Shown: piece after piece, positions 35,167 to 44,001 of the stretch | Numbering within the stretch: the stretch's first letter is position 1 | Layout: each line of letters begins with the position of its first letter | NCBI GenBank assembly: GCA_963784415.1 | Contig: CAWARK010000011.1 | Location: 236,113-300,112 of the forward strand | Length of the DNA: 64,000 bases | From: UBA7672 sp963784415 | Lineage (GTDB): Bacteria > Pseudomonadota > Alphaproteobacteria > Caulobacterales > Hyphomonadaceae | Direction of reading: 5' to 3' | Translations under genes and position numbers: made by a program | The notes under the pieces: model-generated | Databases searched by the model: none | What the model saw: the letters and a program-made list of their open reading frames with translations, nothing else | What the model was told of the DNA's origin: nothing

Positions 35167-35673
35167 ATGACACGCCGGCTTTCTCCCGAAGAAAAGAAGT
35201 TGTGGCATCGCGTAGGGCGCACCGTTCGCCTCATGCCGGGGCGCGTTCACGAGCCGGTCGAACCCGAAACAGTTGAAGAAGCACCGCGCGCCGCGCGACC
35301 GGCCGCCTCAAGCGCCGAGGGCAAGACAACCCGCACCCAACGCCCCAGCCCGCCCGAAGATCTCTCCGGCCAGCGCCGCATCCGCCGGGGCCAGAGCGAG
35401 ATCGACGCGCGGCTCGACTTGCACGGTCACACGCAGGACACGGCCCATCGCGAACTCATCGACTTCCTGCTGCGTCAGGCGGCGCTGCAGGCGCGCTGTG
35501 TGCTGGTGATCACCGGAAAGGGCAGGCTTGGCACGGGCATATTGCGCTCGCGCCTGTTCGACTGGATCGGCGATCCGAGCCTGCGCCCCTTCATTGCCGG
35601 CTATGCGCAGGCGCACCCACGCCATGGCGGGGCAGGCGCGACCTACATCTTTCTCAGGTCGGCGAAGCGCTGA
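35167..35673 (+). CDS. Smr/MutS2-type domain protein
   Basis: A 168-residue protein with an Arg/Pro-rich N-terminal 70 residues and a C-terminal Smr nuclease-like domain: ARLDLHGHTQDTAHRELIDFLLRQA, VLVITGKG with LGTGILRSRL, and a final HPRHGGAGATYIFLR. DLHG and TGKG are the Smr signatures. Members nick DNA or cleave RNA; the target is unknown. It overlaps the convergent TPR gene by 20 bases. Confidence 0.85.
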   Translation: MTRRLSPEEKKLWHRVGRTVRLMPGRVHEPVEPETVEEAPRAARPAASSAEGKTTRTQRPSPPEDLSGQRRIRRGQSEIDARLDLHGHTQDTAHRELIDFLLRQAALQARCVLVITGKGRLGTGILRSRLFDWIGDPSLRPFIAGYAQAHPRHGGAGATYIFLRSAKR

Positions 35674-37336
35674 TCTGCGAGCCCGTAAGCGCGACATCCG
35701 CAAACTGCCACATCGCCTTGAAGTGCTCGCGATGCATGGCGGCTTCCTCCGTCTTGCCCTGCGCTTCCAGCGCTGCGATCAGGCCAGACGTCGACCAGCC
35801 ATTGTGCGGATACTGCTGCAGGTCCTTCTCGTAGACAGCCTGCGCTTCCTTCGCCTTGCCGGCCTTCAGCAGAACCTCGCCCAGCGATTGCCGCGTCGGA
35901 TAATACCAGAAGGGCGGCTCGGTGTAGGGCAGGAGGTCCTGGCTCGCGACCGCCGCCGTGAATTTCGCGATCGCCGTCTTGGTGTCTTTCGACGCCACGG
36001 CGATCTCGCCCAGCAGCAGATTGTCCGCAATCGCCAGCAACTGGCTCGCCGGATAGTCGCTGCCGTCGAGCACCATGACTTTCGGGTTCGACTTCAGTGG
36101 CGCGAGCGCGGCCTGCTCAGCCTTGGCGCCCTTCACGTCGCCCTTGCGGGCCAGTGCAACACCGCGCGCATAGCGCCAGATGGCATTCGAATAGGCGAGA
36201 TCGGGTCCAGGCTGCGGCTCGACTAGAATTTCGTCCCAATGGCCAAACTGCACCAGCGCCAGCAGCGGCACGGTGTGGAAGAACTCGACCGTCGGGAATT
36301 GCTGGATCTGCTCCAGCCGCACATTCGCCGCGAGCTTTCGTGCCGCCTCGATCGCTATCTTGCTCTGGCCCTGCATGGAGGCCGCAGACCACAGGAAGTG
36401 AATGTTGTGCGGGTAATACGACGCCGGATAAAAGCCCTGCGCGTTGCACTGCTTGATGTAGTCCTCGTCGATCTTCGCCGCTTCGATGTTGGCCTGCGCC
36501 GCATCATTGTACCGTCCGACGCGATAGAAGATGTGCGCCGGCATGTGCACGAGATGGCCTGATCCCGGCACCAGCGGATAAAGCGCGTCGGCGGCTTTCT
36601 CCGCCTTCTCGGGCGTAGCTGACGCTTCCATCGCGTGAATGTAGAGATGCAGCGCCAGCACGTGCTTCGGGCTGCGGGCGATGGTCTTTTCCAGCGCCGC
36701 GATCACGGGCACGATTTCCGGCCGCGGCGTTGTTGCGTCCGACCAGTAATTCCACGGCATGGTGTTCATCCACGCCTCGCCATACATCGCGGCGATATCG
36801 TCATCCTCGGGATATTTCTGCACCAGCGCGCCGAGCGCTTCGGCATAGGCGTGATCCAGCGCCGTACGATCCGCCACTGGTTCGGCGACATAGCGCTTGC
36901 CCAGCGCATCGATAAGGTCGCGCTCGACCTGCGGCTTGGCTGCGGCGACGGCTTTAGCTTTCTCGAGCGCTGCCCACGCCGCCTTCTGCTCGTCCGGCGA
37001 CATGATCGCCTTGCCCTTGGACGTCACATTGATGTTCGGCCCCGTCGCCAGCGCCTCGCCCCAGAAACACATGGCGCAAGCGGCATCCAGCTTCTGCGCC
37101 GCGCGGAAGGAGCGGATCGCCTCGGCGTGGTTGAAGCCGAAGGCCAGCACCATGCCCTGGTCGAAATACTTCTGCGCGCCGGGATCCTTCGTGTCGATCA
37201 CACGATGAAACTCACCCATGCCCTTGAACAAGGGCGCGCCTGCGCGCGCCACAAGCTCTGCTTCCGTCTCGGGTTTCTGCGAACAGGCGGCGACGAGAGC
37301 AATGACTGGAACGAGAAGAAACCGATACGCGCGCAT
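35654..37336 (-). CDS. Lipoprotein with tetratricopeptide repeats
   Basis: A 560-residue lipoprotein (leader ending LVAAC, Cys18). The mature part is mainly helical TPR-like repeats: YFDQGMVLAFGFNHAEAIRSFRAAQKLD, PKHVLALHLYIHAMEAS, and LGEVLLKAGKAKEAQAVYEKDL. CAMCFWGEALATGPNIN is a recurring motif in this family of uncharacterised alphaproteobacterial proteins. Start 37336 with GGGGATCAG before it. The role is unknown, possibly periplasmic scaffolding. Confidence 0.8.
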   Translation of the reverse strand: MRAYRFLLVPVIALVAACSQKPETEAELVARAGAPLFKGMGEFHRVIDTKDPGAQKYFDQGMVLAFGFNHAEAIRSFRAAQKLDAACAMCFWGEALATGPNINVTSKGKAIMSPDEQKAAWAALEKAKAVAAAKPQVERDLIDALGKRYVAEPVADRTALDHAYAEALGALVQKYPEDDDIAAMYGEAWMNTMPWNYWSDATTPRPEIVPVIAALEKTIARSPKHVLALHLYIHAMEASATPEKAEKAADALYPLVPGSGHLVHMPAHIFYRVGRYNDAAQANIEAAKIDEDYIKQCNAQGFYPASYYPHNIHFLWSAASMQGQSKIAIEAARKLAANVRLEQIQQFPTVEFFHTVPLLALVQFGHWDEILVEPQPGPDLAYSNAIWRYARGVALARKGDVKGAKAEQAALAPLKSNPKVMVLDGSDYPASQLLAIADNLLLGEIAVASKDTKTAIAKFTAAVASQDLLPYTEPPFWYYPTRQSLGEVLLKAGKAKEAQAVYEKDLQQYPHNGWSTSGLIAALEAQGKTEEAAMHREHFKAMWQFADVALTGSQISASPT

Positions 37337-37396
37337 CTGATCCCCATGTGTTGACGAGCGACCGTACCACTGCGCGTTCGGCACGAACAGCGGCTG

Positions 37397-37759
37397 CTAG
37401 GCCTCGGCGCTGACCGGCGCCGGCCCGGCAAACTCGTCGAACGCCTTCAGCGCATCGGCCGCATGAACCATCGCTGGTCCGCCGCCCATCTGCACCGCTA
37501 CTGCCAGCATCTCGGCAAGTTCCTGCCGCGTCGCGCCCGCGCGAACCGAATTGCGCGCGTGATAGGCAATGCAGCCATCGCACCGCGTCGCGACGCCAAT
37601 CGCCAGCGCGATCAATTCCTTGGTCTTGCGGTCGAGCGCGCCCGGCTTCTGCGCGGCCCGGCTCAGCGTCCCATAGGCGCCGACAGCATCCGGAACCAGC
37701 GCGTGCAGCTCCTTCGAATACGCGTCCAGTCCAGCAATGCGTTCCGCATTCGTCGTCAT
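37397..37759 (-). CDS. Carboxymuconolactone decarboxylase / AhpD-like protein
   Basis: A 120-residue CMD-family protein. The Cys pair and His in RCDGCIAYHARNSVRAG (C-x2-C-x3-H) match the active site of AhpD-like peroxidase proteins, preceded by LDRKTKELIALAIG and followed by ELAEMLAVAVQMGGGPAMVHA. It probably detoxifies peroxides or relays thiols. Start 37759 has GGGAG eight to nine bases upstream. It lies between the TPR gene and hisE. Confidence 0.85.
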   Translation of the reverse strand: MTTNAERIAGLDAYSKELHALVPDAVGAYGTLSRAAQKPGALDRKTKELIALAIGVATRCDGCIAYHARNSVRAGATRQELAEMLAVAVQMGGGPAMVHAADALKAFDEFAGPAPVSAEA

Positions 37760-37794
37760 GAACACTCTCCCGTTCTGATTATCTGAAGCACGGC

Positions 37795-38139
37795 TCAGCC
37801 GCGGCCGGCTTTCTCGTCGATGCCCGACTTGCCCTGCCGCGCCTCCAGCACCTTCGCCACCTCGTCCAGCGTCACGCCGCGCGAGCGCAGCGCCACGAAC
37901 AGGTGATAGAGCAGGTCAGCCGCCTCCGCCGCCACGGCCTTGTCGTCCTGCGAGGCCACGGCCAGCGCAGCCTCAACGCCTTCCTCGCCCAGCTTCTTCG
38001 CGGTGAGGGCAGGTCCGCCCATCAACAGCTTCGCCGTCCACGACGATGCCGGATCGGCGCCTGCGCGCGCATCGATCGTCTTGGCGAGATCGTTCAGCAC
38101 TTCGGCGAGAAAGCTCACCGGTCCAAGCGGATCATGCAT
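37795..38139 (-). CDS. hisE: Phosphoribosyl-ATP pyrophosphatase HisE
   Basis: Second step of histidine synthesis, hydrolysing PR-ATP to PR-AMP. The 114-residue helical MazG-like protein has VLNDLAKTIDARAGADPASSWTAKLL, KKLGEEGVEAALA (metal-binding Glu) and AAEAADLLYHLFVALRSRGVTLDEV. AAGGAG upstream fits the ATG at 38139 (or GTG at 38142). It follows hisF by 12 bases. hisI and hisG are not in the window. Confidence 0.93.
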   Translation of the reverse strand: MHDPLGPVSFLAEVLNDLAKTIDARAGADPASSWTAKLLMGGPALTAKKLGEEGVEAALAVASQDDKAVAAEAADLLYHLFVALRSRGVTLDEVAKVLEARQGKSGIDEKAGRG

Positions 38140-38151
38140 CACGACATCTCC

Positions 38152-38919
38152 TTACGCGCTCACGGTTGGACGCACCGGCGCGCCCGCCGCCGCCAGCGCC
38201 GCCTTGGCGTCCGCGATCGTTGCCTCGCCGAAGTGGAAGATCGACGCTGCCAGCACCGCATCCGCGCCGCCCTTCAGCACCGCGTCCGCCATGTGCTGCA
38301 CATTGCCGGCACCGCCTGAGGCGATCAGCGGCACATTCACCACGTCCCGGATCGCGCGCAGCAGCGGAATGTCATAGCCGTCCTTCGTGCCGTCGCGATC
38401 CATCGAGGTCAGCAGGATCTCGCCCGCGCCGAGGCTCACGATCTGTTTTGCGAACGCCACCGCATCCTTGCCGGAACTGGTGCGGCCGCCATGGGTATAG
38501 ACCACCCAGCCATCACCTTCGCGTCGCACGTCCAAAGCCATCACGACGGCCTGCGATCCGACTTTGCGCGCGCACGCCTTGATGATGTTGGGGTCGAGCA
38601 CGGCAGCCGTGTTGATCGCCACCTTGTCAGCGCCCGCCTTCAGCATCGCCACCATGTCGTCCGGTGTTCGCACGCCGCCGCCAACGGTCAGCGGCATGAA
38701 GCAGGCGTCCGCCGTCCGCTCCACCACGTCGAGCATGGTGGCGCGCTTCTCATGGCTTGCCGTGATGTCGAGAAAGCAGAGCTCGTCCGCCCCCTGCGCA
38801 TCATAGGCGCGGGCCAGCGCCACCGGGTCGCCCGCGTCGCGCAGGTCGACGAAGTTGACGCCCTTCACGGTGCGCCCGTCCTTCACGTCCAGACAGGGAA
38901 TGACCCGAACTTTCAACAT
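38152..38919 (-). CDS. hisF: Imidazole glycerol phosphate synthase cyclase subunit HisF
   Basis: Forms IGP and AICAR with HisH-supplied ammonia. The 255-residue (beta/alpha)8 barrel has IPCLDVKDGRTVKGVNF with catalytic Asp near 11, TVGGGVRTPDD, ADKVAINTAAV, VMALDV with the second Asp, and SGGAGNVQHMADAVLKGGADAVLAASIFHFG. Start MLKVRVIPC at 38919. hisA and hisF are separated by other genes here. Confidence 0.96.
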   Translation of the reverse strand: MLKVRVIPCLDVKDGRTVKGVNFVDLRDAGDPVALARAYDAQGADELCFLDITASHEKRATMLDVVERTADACFMPLTVGGGVRTPDDMVAMLKAGADKVAINTAAVLDPNIIKACARKVGSQAVVMALDVRREGDGWVVYTHGGRTSSGKDAVAFAKQIVSLGAGEILLTSMDRDGTKDGYDIPLLRAIRDVVNVPLIASGGAGNVQHMADAVLKGGADAVLAASIFHFGEATIADAKAALAAAGAPVRPTVSA

Positions 38920-38977
38920 GCCTTCCCAATCGCGCGATAGCCCAGGGAAGGCAAGTGTCCGAAGGCAAGGGTTGGGC

Positions 38978-39139
38978 CTATCCATCGTCCAGCCCAATGT
39001 CCCGCATCAGGTGCGGCGACAGGCGCGCGCTCAAGGCTTTCGCCGCAAGACGCCGCTGTTTCTCAATGTCTGTGGTCCTGCCGGCATAACGCCAGCGCAG
39101 TCGGGCGGCGCTACGCGCCAGCCATCTCAAAATGTCCAT
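38978..39139 (-). CDS. Small Arg-rich DUF1127-like protein
   Basis: A 53-residue frame: MDILRWLARSAARLRWRY, a basic middle, and SARLSPHLMRDIGLDDG at the C-terminus. The ending resembles the DUF1127 consensus (LSxxxLRDIGL), and the Arg/Leu-rich N-terminus fits too. AGGA precedes the ATG by four bases. DUF1127 proteins are tiny, often phosphate- or stress-related, and some bind RNA in other alphaproteobacteria. It lies between DUF2961 and hisF on the same strand, in a gap of 347 bases that is otherwise empty. Confidence 0.7.
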   Translation of the reverse strand: MDILRWLARSAARLRWRYAGRTTDIEKQRRLAAKALSARLSPHLMRDIGLDDG

Positions 39140-39266
39140 GCGATCCTGAAGCTTGTGATTGGAGACGCGCGTGAAGTGTCATGGTGCGTCTCCTTTCAGG
39201 CTCAGGGCCGCGCGAGTGTCGCGGGCGGGTGGATGGCGTTCTTCTACTGCGAAGCCGCGCGCGCGT

Positions 39267-40514
39267 CTAGCGAACCGGCGGTTTCAGCGTCATGGCCGCA
39301 TCACTGGGCAGAGCGGGGAAGGGCGCATGCGGCTCCGCCTGGTACCAGTAAGCGACCGAGGCAAGATAATCGTCGAGCGGCTTGTACGTCCCCTCGCCAA
39401 GAATCTTCGCAAGGCTCGCGCCCTCCCAGCCGAGGCTCTGGATGGTCACTTTCAGGTCGTCGGTGAACCGCACCGCGTCCATCACGTGCCAGCGGTATTG
39501 CGCATAGCGTCGCTCATAGCCCTCCTTGAAATACTGCGTCACGAAGTCGACCGGCTCGGTGGTGTAGAACCCGGCATAGGCTGACGAATAACTCGTCTCC
39601 TTCGGCATGCCGCCATTCTCGCGCTTGGCGTAGCCGTATGAGCCGAGGAAATAGTCCTCCTCGCCCGTGCCGTTGATGGTTGGAAAATCCGTGTCGCCGT
39701 CGATGTAGAACTTGATCTCGCCTTCGCCCCACCAGCCGGGGCTGAACACGCCGTGGCCGAGATAGGTGCCGACATACTGTCCGCGCCCCTTCACGCCATC
39801 GAGGAGCGCGTAGACATCGCCCGCCTTCAGGCGATCCGCCATGCGGAATTGCGCATGAAAGTAGGCGGCGTTCGCCGGAACTTGCGTCAGCGCGTAGTCC
39901 ACCTGGTAGTATATCGTCAGCGGCTTCGCGCTGCGGTTCTCCATCGTCATGCGGAATTTCTTCCGGAACGGCATCTGCCAGAAACTGTTGAATCCGCTGC
40001 CCGTGTTCACCGCCAGCACGGCAGAGTCGATCACCGGCTCCTTGCCCTTGCCCCATCCGCTCGCGAAGAAGTCACCCGCCGGCGCCTCGACCGATGGCGT
40101 CGCTTCATCGTCCCAGTAGATACGCAGGATCGCGGAGCGATATTCGGCAGAGCCGCCCAGCGTCATCCAGATATGATTGATGATGCCGGGCCCGTTGGCC
40201 TCGCCCATCGTGAAGGACGCACCCGGCGCGATGCTGATGTAGGGGTTTACCTTCCATCCCGCGCCCAGCTTTGCCGCCGCCGCCTTCGCGCTGCCCTGTT
40301 CGAGGGGCGTGCGACCGCCCATGCCTTTCCCGCCCGTGAGATTCTCGGGACTGATCGAGCGGCTCTGCGCGTCCGACAGCAGGAAGAGTGAGCTTACACT
40401 GGGAGATGTGGGCATGGCAGGCGCGACATCTATCCCAGCGCAGGCCGCTGCGATCACCGCCATCGCGATTGCCGGAAAAAGACGCAACCAGCCAACACGC
40501 TGCATGCCGTCCAT
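39267..40514 (-). CDS. DUF2961 domain lipoprotein
   Basis: A 415-residue protein with a lipobox (IAAAC, Cys about 25). The DUF2961 core is clear: GPGIINHIWMTL, LRIYWDDEATPSVEAP, GFNSFWQMPFRKKFRMTMEN, GWWGEGEIKFYIDGD and GTGEEDYFLGSYGY. The fold is predicted to be a double jelly-roll, and the family includes glycoside hydrolases (difructose-anhydride-type or related). The substrate is not evident. Start 40514 has GGGGAG nearby. It sits inside the histidine cluster. Confidence 0.83.
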   Translation of the reverse strand: MDGMQRVGWLRLFPAIAMAVIAAACAGIDVAPAMPTSPSVSSLFLLSDAQSRSISPENLTGGKGMGGRTPLEQGSAKAAAAKLGAGWKVNPYISIAPGASFTMGEANGPGIINHIWMTLGGSAEYRSAILRIYWDDEATPSVEAPAGDFFASGWGKGKEPVIDSAVLAVNTGSGFNSFWQMPFRKKFRMTMENRSAKPLTIYYQVDYALTQVPANAAYFHAQFRMADRLKAGDVYALLDGVKGRGQYVGTYLGHGVFSPGWWGEGEIKFYIDGDTDFPTINGTGEEDYFLGSYGYAKRENGGMPKETSYSSAYAGFYTTEPVDFVTQYFKEGYERRYAQYRWHVMDAVRFTDDLKVTIQSLGWEGASLAKILGEGTYKPLDDYLASVAYWYQAEPHAPFPALPSDAAMTLKPPVR

Positions 40515-40594
40515 GACGCTCTCCCCGTTTCTCGTTGAAGGGACTGTCGTCGTCGGATCGGCGCCGGTCAACGCTCCACCCCGCGCGGCCGCTT

Positions 40595-41542
40595 CTAACG
40601 TTGCGGCAATGCAAACGTCGCAAACAGCGGCAGGTGATCGGAGCCGATGTTTTGGCCGACATGATACTCGGTCAGCACCAGCCCGCCGCCAAACCGGACA
40701 TGGTCGATCGGCAGGCCCAGCACGCCTGCGAACGACGGGAACGTCCCCTCGAACCGCGGATCGCCCGCCCGCGTGCCCGGCACGCTTGCATAGGCATGGC
40801 CCCACGGCGTGGTGTTGAAGTCACCCATGATGATGAAGGGCAGGCTGGTATCGAGCCCCTCCCCAATGGAGGCGAGCTGGCGATCCCGATCCCATTTTTC
40901 GTCTGGCCCGCCGGGCGATGGCGGATGCGTCGTGACAATCTGCACGCCATTCTCCTGCGCACGAATGATCACGCCATTGCTCTCCAGGAACCGCGTGACA
41001 CGAATCTCACCTTCGCCGTCCGCCACCAGCATCGACCGCCGCTTCAGGGGCCAGCCCTCCAGCCGTACGCTCGGCAGGCTGCGTCTCGCCATCGCCGGGA
41101 ACAGCCCCGCAAGATCGGCATCTTCCAACTCGTCTGGCGCTTCATAGACCGAGACAATGTTCGCGCCGTAGGCCTTCGCTTCCACGACCAGCGTCTGAAA
41201 CGCCTCCATCGAGCCGTGCACGTTCGCACTCACCACGCGGATCATCGATGCGCCCGGCGGCGCCGGTTGCGGCGGCGCAAATCCGCCCACACCGACCAGG
41301 ATAGCCAGATTCACCGCAGCCGCCCCGAGCAGAATTCCTGCCGGCGCCGTAGCGCGCCGCCAGGCCGCCAACGCGCCAATCACCATGCCGACAACGAACA
41401 GATGCCTTGGCCAGTGCGACAGCAGGTCAAACGCCCAGCCGATCGCGCCATCCATCTGCAGGCGATCGGCCAGGCCAAGCGCCGTCACGCCCGCAATTGC
41501 GAGCGCGCTGATCCAGAATACCAGTTTGGATGAGTCCCGCAT
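40595..41542 (-). CDS. Membrane-anchored endonuclease/exonuclease/phosphatase protein
   Basis: A 315-residue protein. Residues 1-90 carry three hydrophobic segments; the rest is an EEP-superfamily catalytic domain facing the periplasm: VVSANVHGSMEAF, IVSVYEAP, TTHPPSPG, IIMGDFNTTPWG and the C-terminal GSDHLPLFATF. These supply the Asn, Glu, Asp and His of the family. The enzyme may hydrolyse phosphodiesters or lipid phosphates; the substrate is unclear. It lies 21 bases beyond hisA on the same strand. Confidence 0.82.
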   Translation of the reverse strand: MRDSSKLVFWISALAIAGVTALGLADRLQMDGAIGWAFDLLSHWPRHLFVVGMVIGALAAWRRATAPAGILLGAAAVNLAILVGVGGFAPPQPAPPGASMIRVVSANVHGSMEAFQTLVVEAKAYGANIVSVYEAPDELEDADLAGLFPAMARRSLPSVRLEGWPLKRRSMLVADGEGEIRVTRFLESNGVIIRAQENGVQIVTTHPPSPGGPDEKWDRDRQLASIGEGLDTSLPFIIMGDFNTTPWGHAYASVPGTRAGDPRFEGTFPSFAGVLGLPIDHVRFGGGLVLTEYHVGQNIGSDHLPLFATFALPQR

Positions 41543-41563
41543 GACAGGATGGTGTCAGAGACC

Positions 41564-42286
41564 TCAGCGCGCCGCCAGCAGGGCTTCGGTCGGGTCGATG
41601 TCACCATCGTAGAGAGCGCGGCCGAGAATGGCGCCTTCGATCGGCGTGCCCTCGCGGTTCTTCAGCGCCGTGATGTCGTAGATATTCTTCACCCCGCCCG
41701 AAGCGATGATCGGGATCGACACGGCGTCAGCCAGTTGTCCAGTCAGCGCAACGTTTACGCCGGACTTCAGCCCGTCGCGCGCAATGTCCGTCACGATGAT
41801 CGCCGCCACGCCGCAACCTTCGAATGCCTTGGCAAGATCAACCGCCTGCATGTCCGTCGTCTCGGCCCAACCCTGAACGGCGACGCGTCCATCGCGTGCA
41901 TCGATGCCAACGGCGACGTGGCCGGGGAAGGCGCGCGCCGCCTCCTTCACGAATTCCGGATCGCGCACTGCGGCCGTGCCGAGAATGACGCGCGCGATGC
42001 CGGCATCCAGCCAGCGCTCGACGCCATCCATGTCGCGGATGCCGCCGCCCAGCTGCACCGGCGCGCGCATCACATCGAGGATGGACGACACCGCATTGTG
42101 GTTCACCGAATGGCCTTCGAATGCGCCATTGAGATCGACGACATGCAGCGCCTCGAAACCCATCGCAGCAAAGCGCAGCGCCTGGTCGGCCGGATCATCG
42201 TTGAACGAGGTCGCCGTCGTCATCTCGCCACGCAGGAGGCGCACGCACACGCCGTCCTTCAGGTCGATAGCAGGATAGAGTTTCAT
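41564..42286 (-). CDS. hisA: Phosphoribosylformimino-5-aminoimidazole carboxamide ribotide isomerase HisA
   Basis: Amadori isomerase of the histidine pathway, 240 residues. It has LYPAIDLKDGVCVRLLRG with catalytic Asp near 8, VQLGGGIRDMDGVERWLDAGIARVILGTAAV, IIVTDIARDGLKSGVNV and IASGGVKNIYDI. Two homologous half barrels are visible, as in HisF. Start MKLYPA at 42286. It lies downstream of hisH and upstream of the EEP gene. Confidence 0.95.
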   Translation of the reverse strand: MKLYPAIDLKDGVCVRLLRGEMTTATSFNDDPADQALRFAAMGFEALHVVDLNGAFEGHSVNHNAVSSILDVMRAPVQLGGGIRDMDGVERWLDAGIARVILGTAAVRDPEFVKEAARAFPGHVAVGIDARDGRVAVQGWAETTDMQAVDLAKAFEGCGVAAIIVTDIARDGLKSGVNVALTGQLADAVSIPIIASGGVKNIYDITALKNREGTPIEGAILGRALYDGDIDPTEALLAAR

Positions 42287-42424
42287 GTCGTCCGCCTTCT
42301 TCGGGCGTGATGGGAGAGGCTGTGCTTGAGTCGCTCTTAACCCGACTGTCAATGTTATGCAGCAGCACACATCGGCCCTGACGCCGCGAAACCGCGTCAC
42401 GTTTAGGTCAGCCGGACAGGCAGG

Positions 42425-43066
42425 TCAGGGCTTCCAGCGCAGGAAGTTCGCCAACAGTGTCTGCCCGGCCTTCTGGCTTTTCTCGGGGTGGAATTGCGTG
42501 CCGAACAGGTTGTCGCGCGCAACAGCTGCAACAAACTTCCCACCATAATCGCACCGCGCCGCGATGTGGTCGCGGTGCTCCGGCTTCAGCGCGTAGGAAT
42601 GCACGAAGTAGACGTGCGGGTCGGGGCCGAGCCCAGCCAGTACCGGATGCGACGTCAGATCGGTCAGCACATTCCAGCCCATGTGCGGCACGGGCAGGGC
42701 GCCCGCAGGCGTGATCTTCACCACCGCACCCGCTATCCACCCAAGCCCGCGCGTCTCGACATCCTCGCGTCCAACATCGGCCATCAGCTGCATGCCGACG
42801 CAAATGCCGAGGAAGGGGCGCTTAGAGCGAAACACGGCCTCGGTCAGCGCTTCGGTGACGCCCTGCCGGCCGGACAGCCCCGCGGCGCAATCGGCAAAAT
42901 GCCCAACGCCCGGCAGCACGATGCGGTCCGCCTGCCGGATGCGGTCGGGGTCGTCCGTCAGCACGATGTCGAGCTTGATCTCATGCGCGTTCGCCGCCGC
43001 TTCAAGCGCGCGCTGCACCGATCGGACATTGCCCGAGCCGTAGTCGATGATTGCAAGGCGGGTCAT
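42425..43066 (-). CDS. hisH: Imidazole glycerol phosphate synthase glutamine amidotransferase HisH
   Basis: Class I glutaminase feeding ammonia to HisF, 213 residues. IIDYGSGNVRSVQRAL at the start, VLPGVGHFADC, the nucleophile in PFLGICVGMQLM, and the C-terminal Cys-His-Glu triad partners in YFVHSY and GTQFHPEKSQKAGQTLLANF. It is 138 bases upstream of hisA; the gap between them holds no obvious gene. Confidence 0.95.
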   Translation of the reverse strand: MTRLAIIDYGSGNVRSVQRALEAAANAHEIKLDIVLTDDPDRIRQADRIVLPGVGHFADCAAGLSGRQGVTEALTEAVFRSKRPFLGICVGMQLMADVGREDVETRGLGWIAGAVVKITPAGALPVPHMGWNVLTDLTSHPVLAGLGPDPHVYFVHSYALKPEHRDHIAARCDYGGKFVAAVARDNLFGTQFHPEKSQKAGQTLLANFLRWKP

Positions 43067-43097
43067 GACGCAGGGATAGCGCGTCCGCCCCGAACTG

Positions 43098-43385
43098 TCA
43101 GGCGCCTTCGACGAAGATAACCTTCGCGTGGGCCGTCTTCTGGCGCAGGGCGAGGAGGGGCGCGTACTCCGGCGAAGCGTACCATGTTTTCAGCGCCGCC
43201 ATGTCGGGGAATTCAAGAACCACCTGACGATGCAGCGGGCCCTCGCCCTCGACCAACTCGGCGGCGCCGGCGCGCACGACATAGCGGCCGCCATACTGGG
43301 CGATCACAGCAGGAACCTGCTGCGCATACGCCGTGAAGCCGGGAAGATCGGTGATGTCGAGACTGCCGATGAGATAGGCCGCCAT
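43098..43385 (-). CDS. DUF1330 domain protein
   Basis: A 95-residue ferredoxin-like-fold protein of the DUF1330 family: YLIGSLDITDLPGFTAYAQQVP, GGRYVVRAGAAELVEG, VVLEFPDMAALKTWYASPEYAPLL and RQKTAHAKVIFVEG. Members are probably small enzymes or binding proteins of unknown role. Start 43385. It lies between hisB and hisH, in the his direction, and may be co-transcribed with them. Confidence 0.85.
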   Translation of the reverse strand: MAAYLIGSLDITDLPGFTAYAQQVPAVIAQYGGRYVVRAGAAELVEGEGPLHRQVVLEFPDMAALKTWYASPEYAPLLALRQKTAHAKVIFVEGA

Positions 43386-43401
43386 ATGGTGCTCCGGTGT
43401 T

Positions 43402-44001
43402 CTAGAGGCTGCCCTTGGTGCTCGCGACCTGGCCCTTGAGCCGGTCATCGACCACGGCCGCCGCCCGCAGCGCCCGCGCGAGCGCCTTGAAGCTGGCTTC
43501 CGCGATATGGTGCGAGTTCTCGCCATAGAGCAGTTCGAGATGCAGGCAGATGCCGCTGTTCATCGCGAACGCCTGGAAGAATTCCTTGAACAGCTCGGTG
43601 TCGACCGTTCCAACCTTGTCCCGCGTGAAGCCCACTTTCCAGATCAGGTAAGGCCGGTTGCACAGATCCACGGCGGCGCGCGCCAGCGTCTCGTCCATCG
43701 GCACATAGGCATGGCCGAAGCGGATCACGCTCGAATAGCTGCCCACGGCCTCACGAAATGCCTGGCCCAGCACGATGCCGACATCTTCCATGGTGTGGTG
43801 CTGGTCGATGTGAAGGTCGCCCTTCGCTTCGACGTTAATGTCCATGGCGGAGTGTTTGGCGAAGCTTTCCAGCATGTGGTCGAAGAACCCCACGCCTGTG
43901 GAAATCGTAGACTTTCCAGAGCCATCGACGTCCACGGTGACCCGGATCCGGGTCTCCTTGGTTTCGCGGACGACCTCCGCTTTGCGTGCTTTGTCCGCCA
44001 T
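43402..44001 (-). CDS. hisB: Imidazoleglycerol-phosphate dehydratase HisB
   Basis: Mn-dependent dehydration of IGP, 199 residues. The metal-binding clusters are GFFDHMLESFAKHS, HIDQHHTMEDVGIVLGQ, and GENSHHIAEASFKALARAL. Start MADKARKAE at 44001 is preferred; a longer reading to 44346 has unconserved composition. The gap 44002-44151 to the divergent EAL gene should hold both promoters. It is the first his gene of the leftward cluster. Confidence 0.95.
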   Translation of the reverse strand: MADKARKAEVVRETKETRIRVTVDVDGSGKSTISTGVGFFDHMLESFAKHSAMDINVEAKGDLHIDQHHTMEDVGIVLGQAFREAVGSYSSVIRFGHAYVPMDETLARAAVDLCNRPYLIWKVGFTRDKVGTVDTELFKEFFQAFAMNSGICLHLELLYGENSHHIAEASFKALARALRAAAVVDDRLKGQVASTKGSL

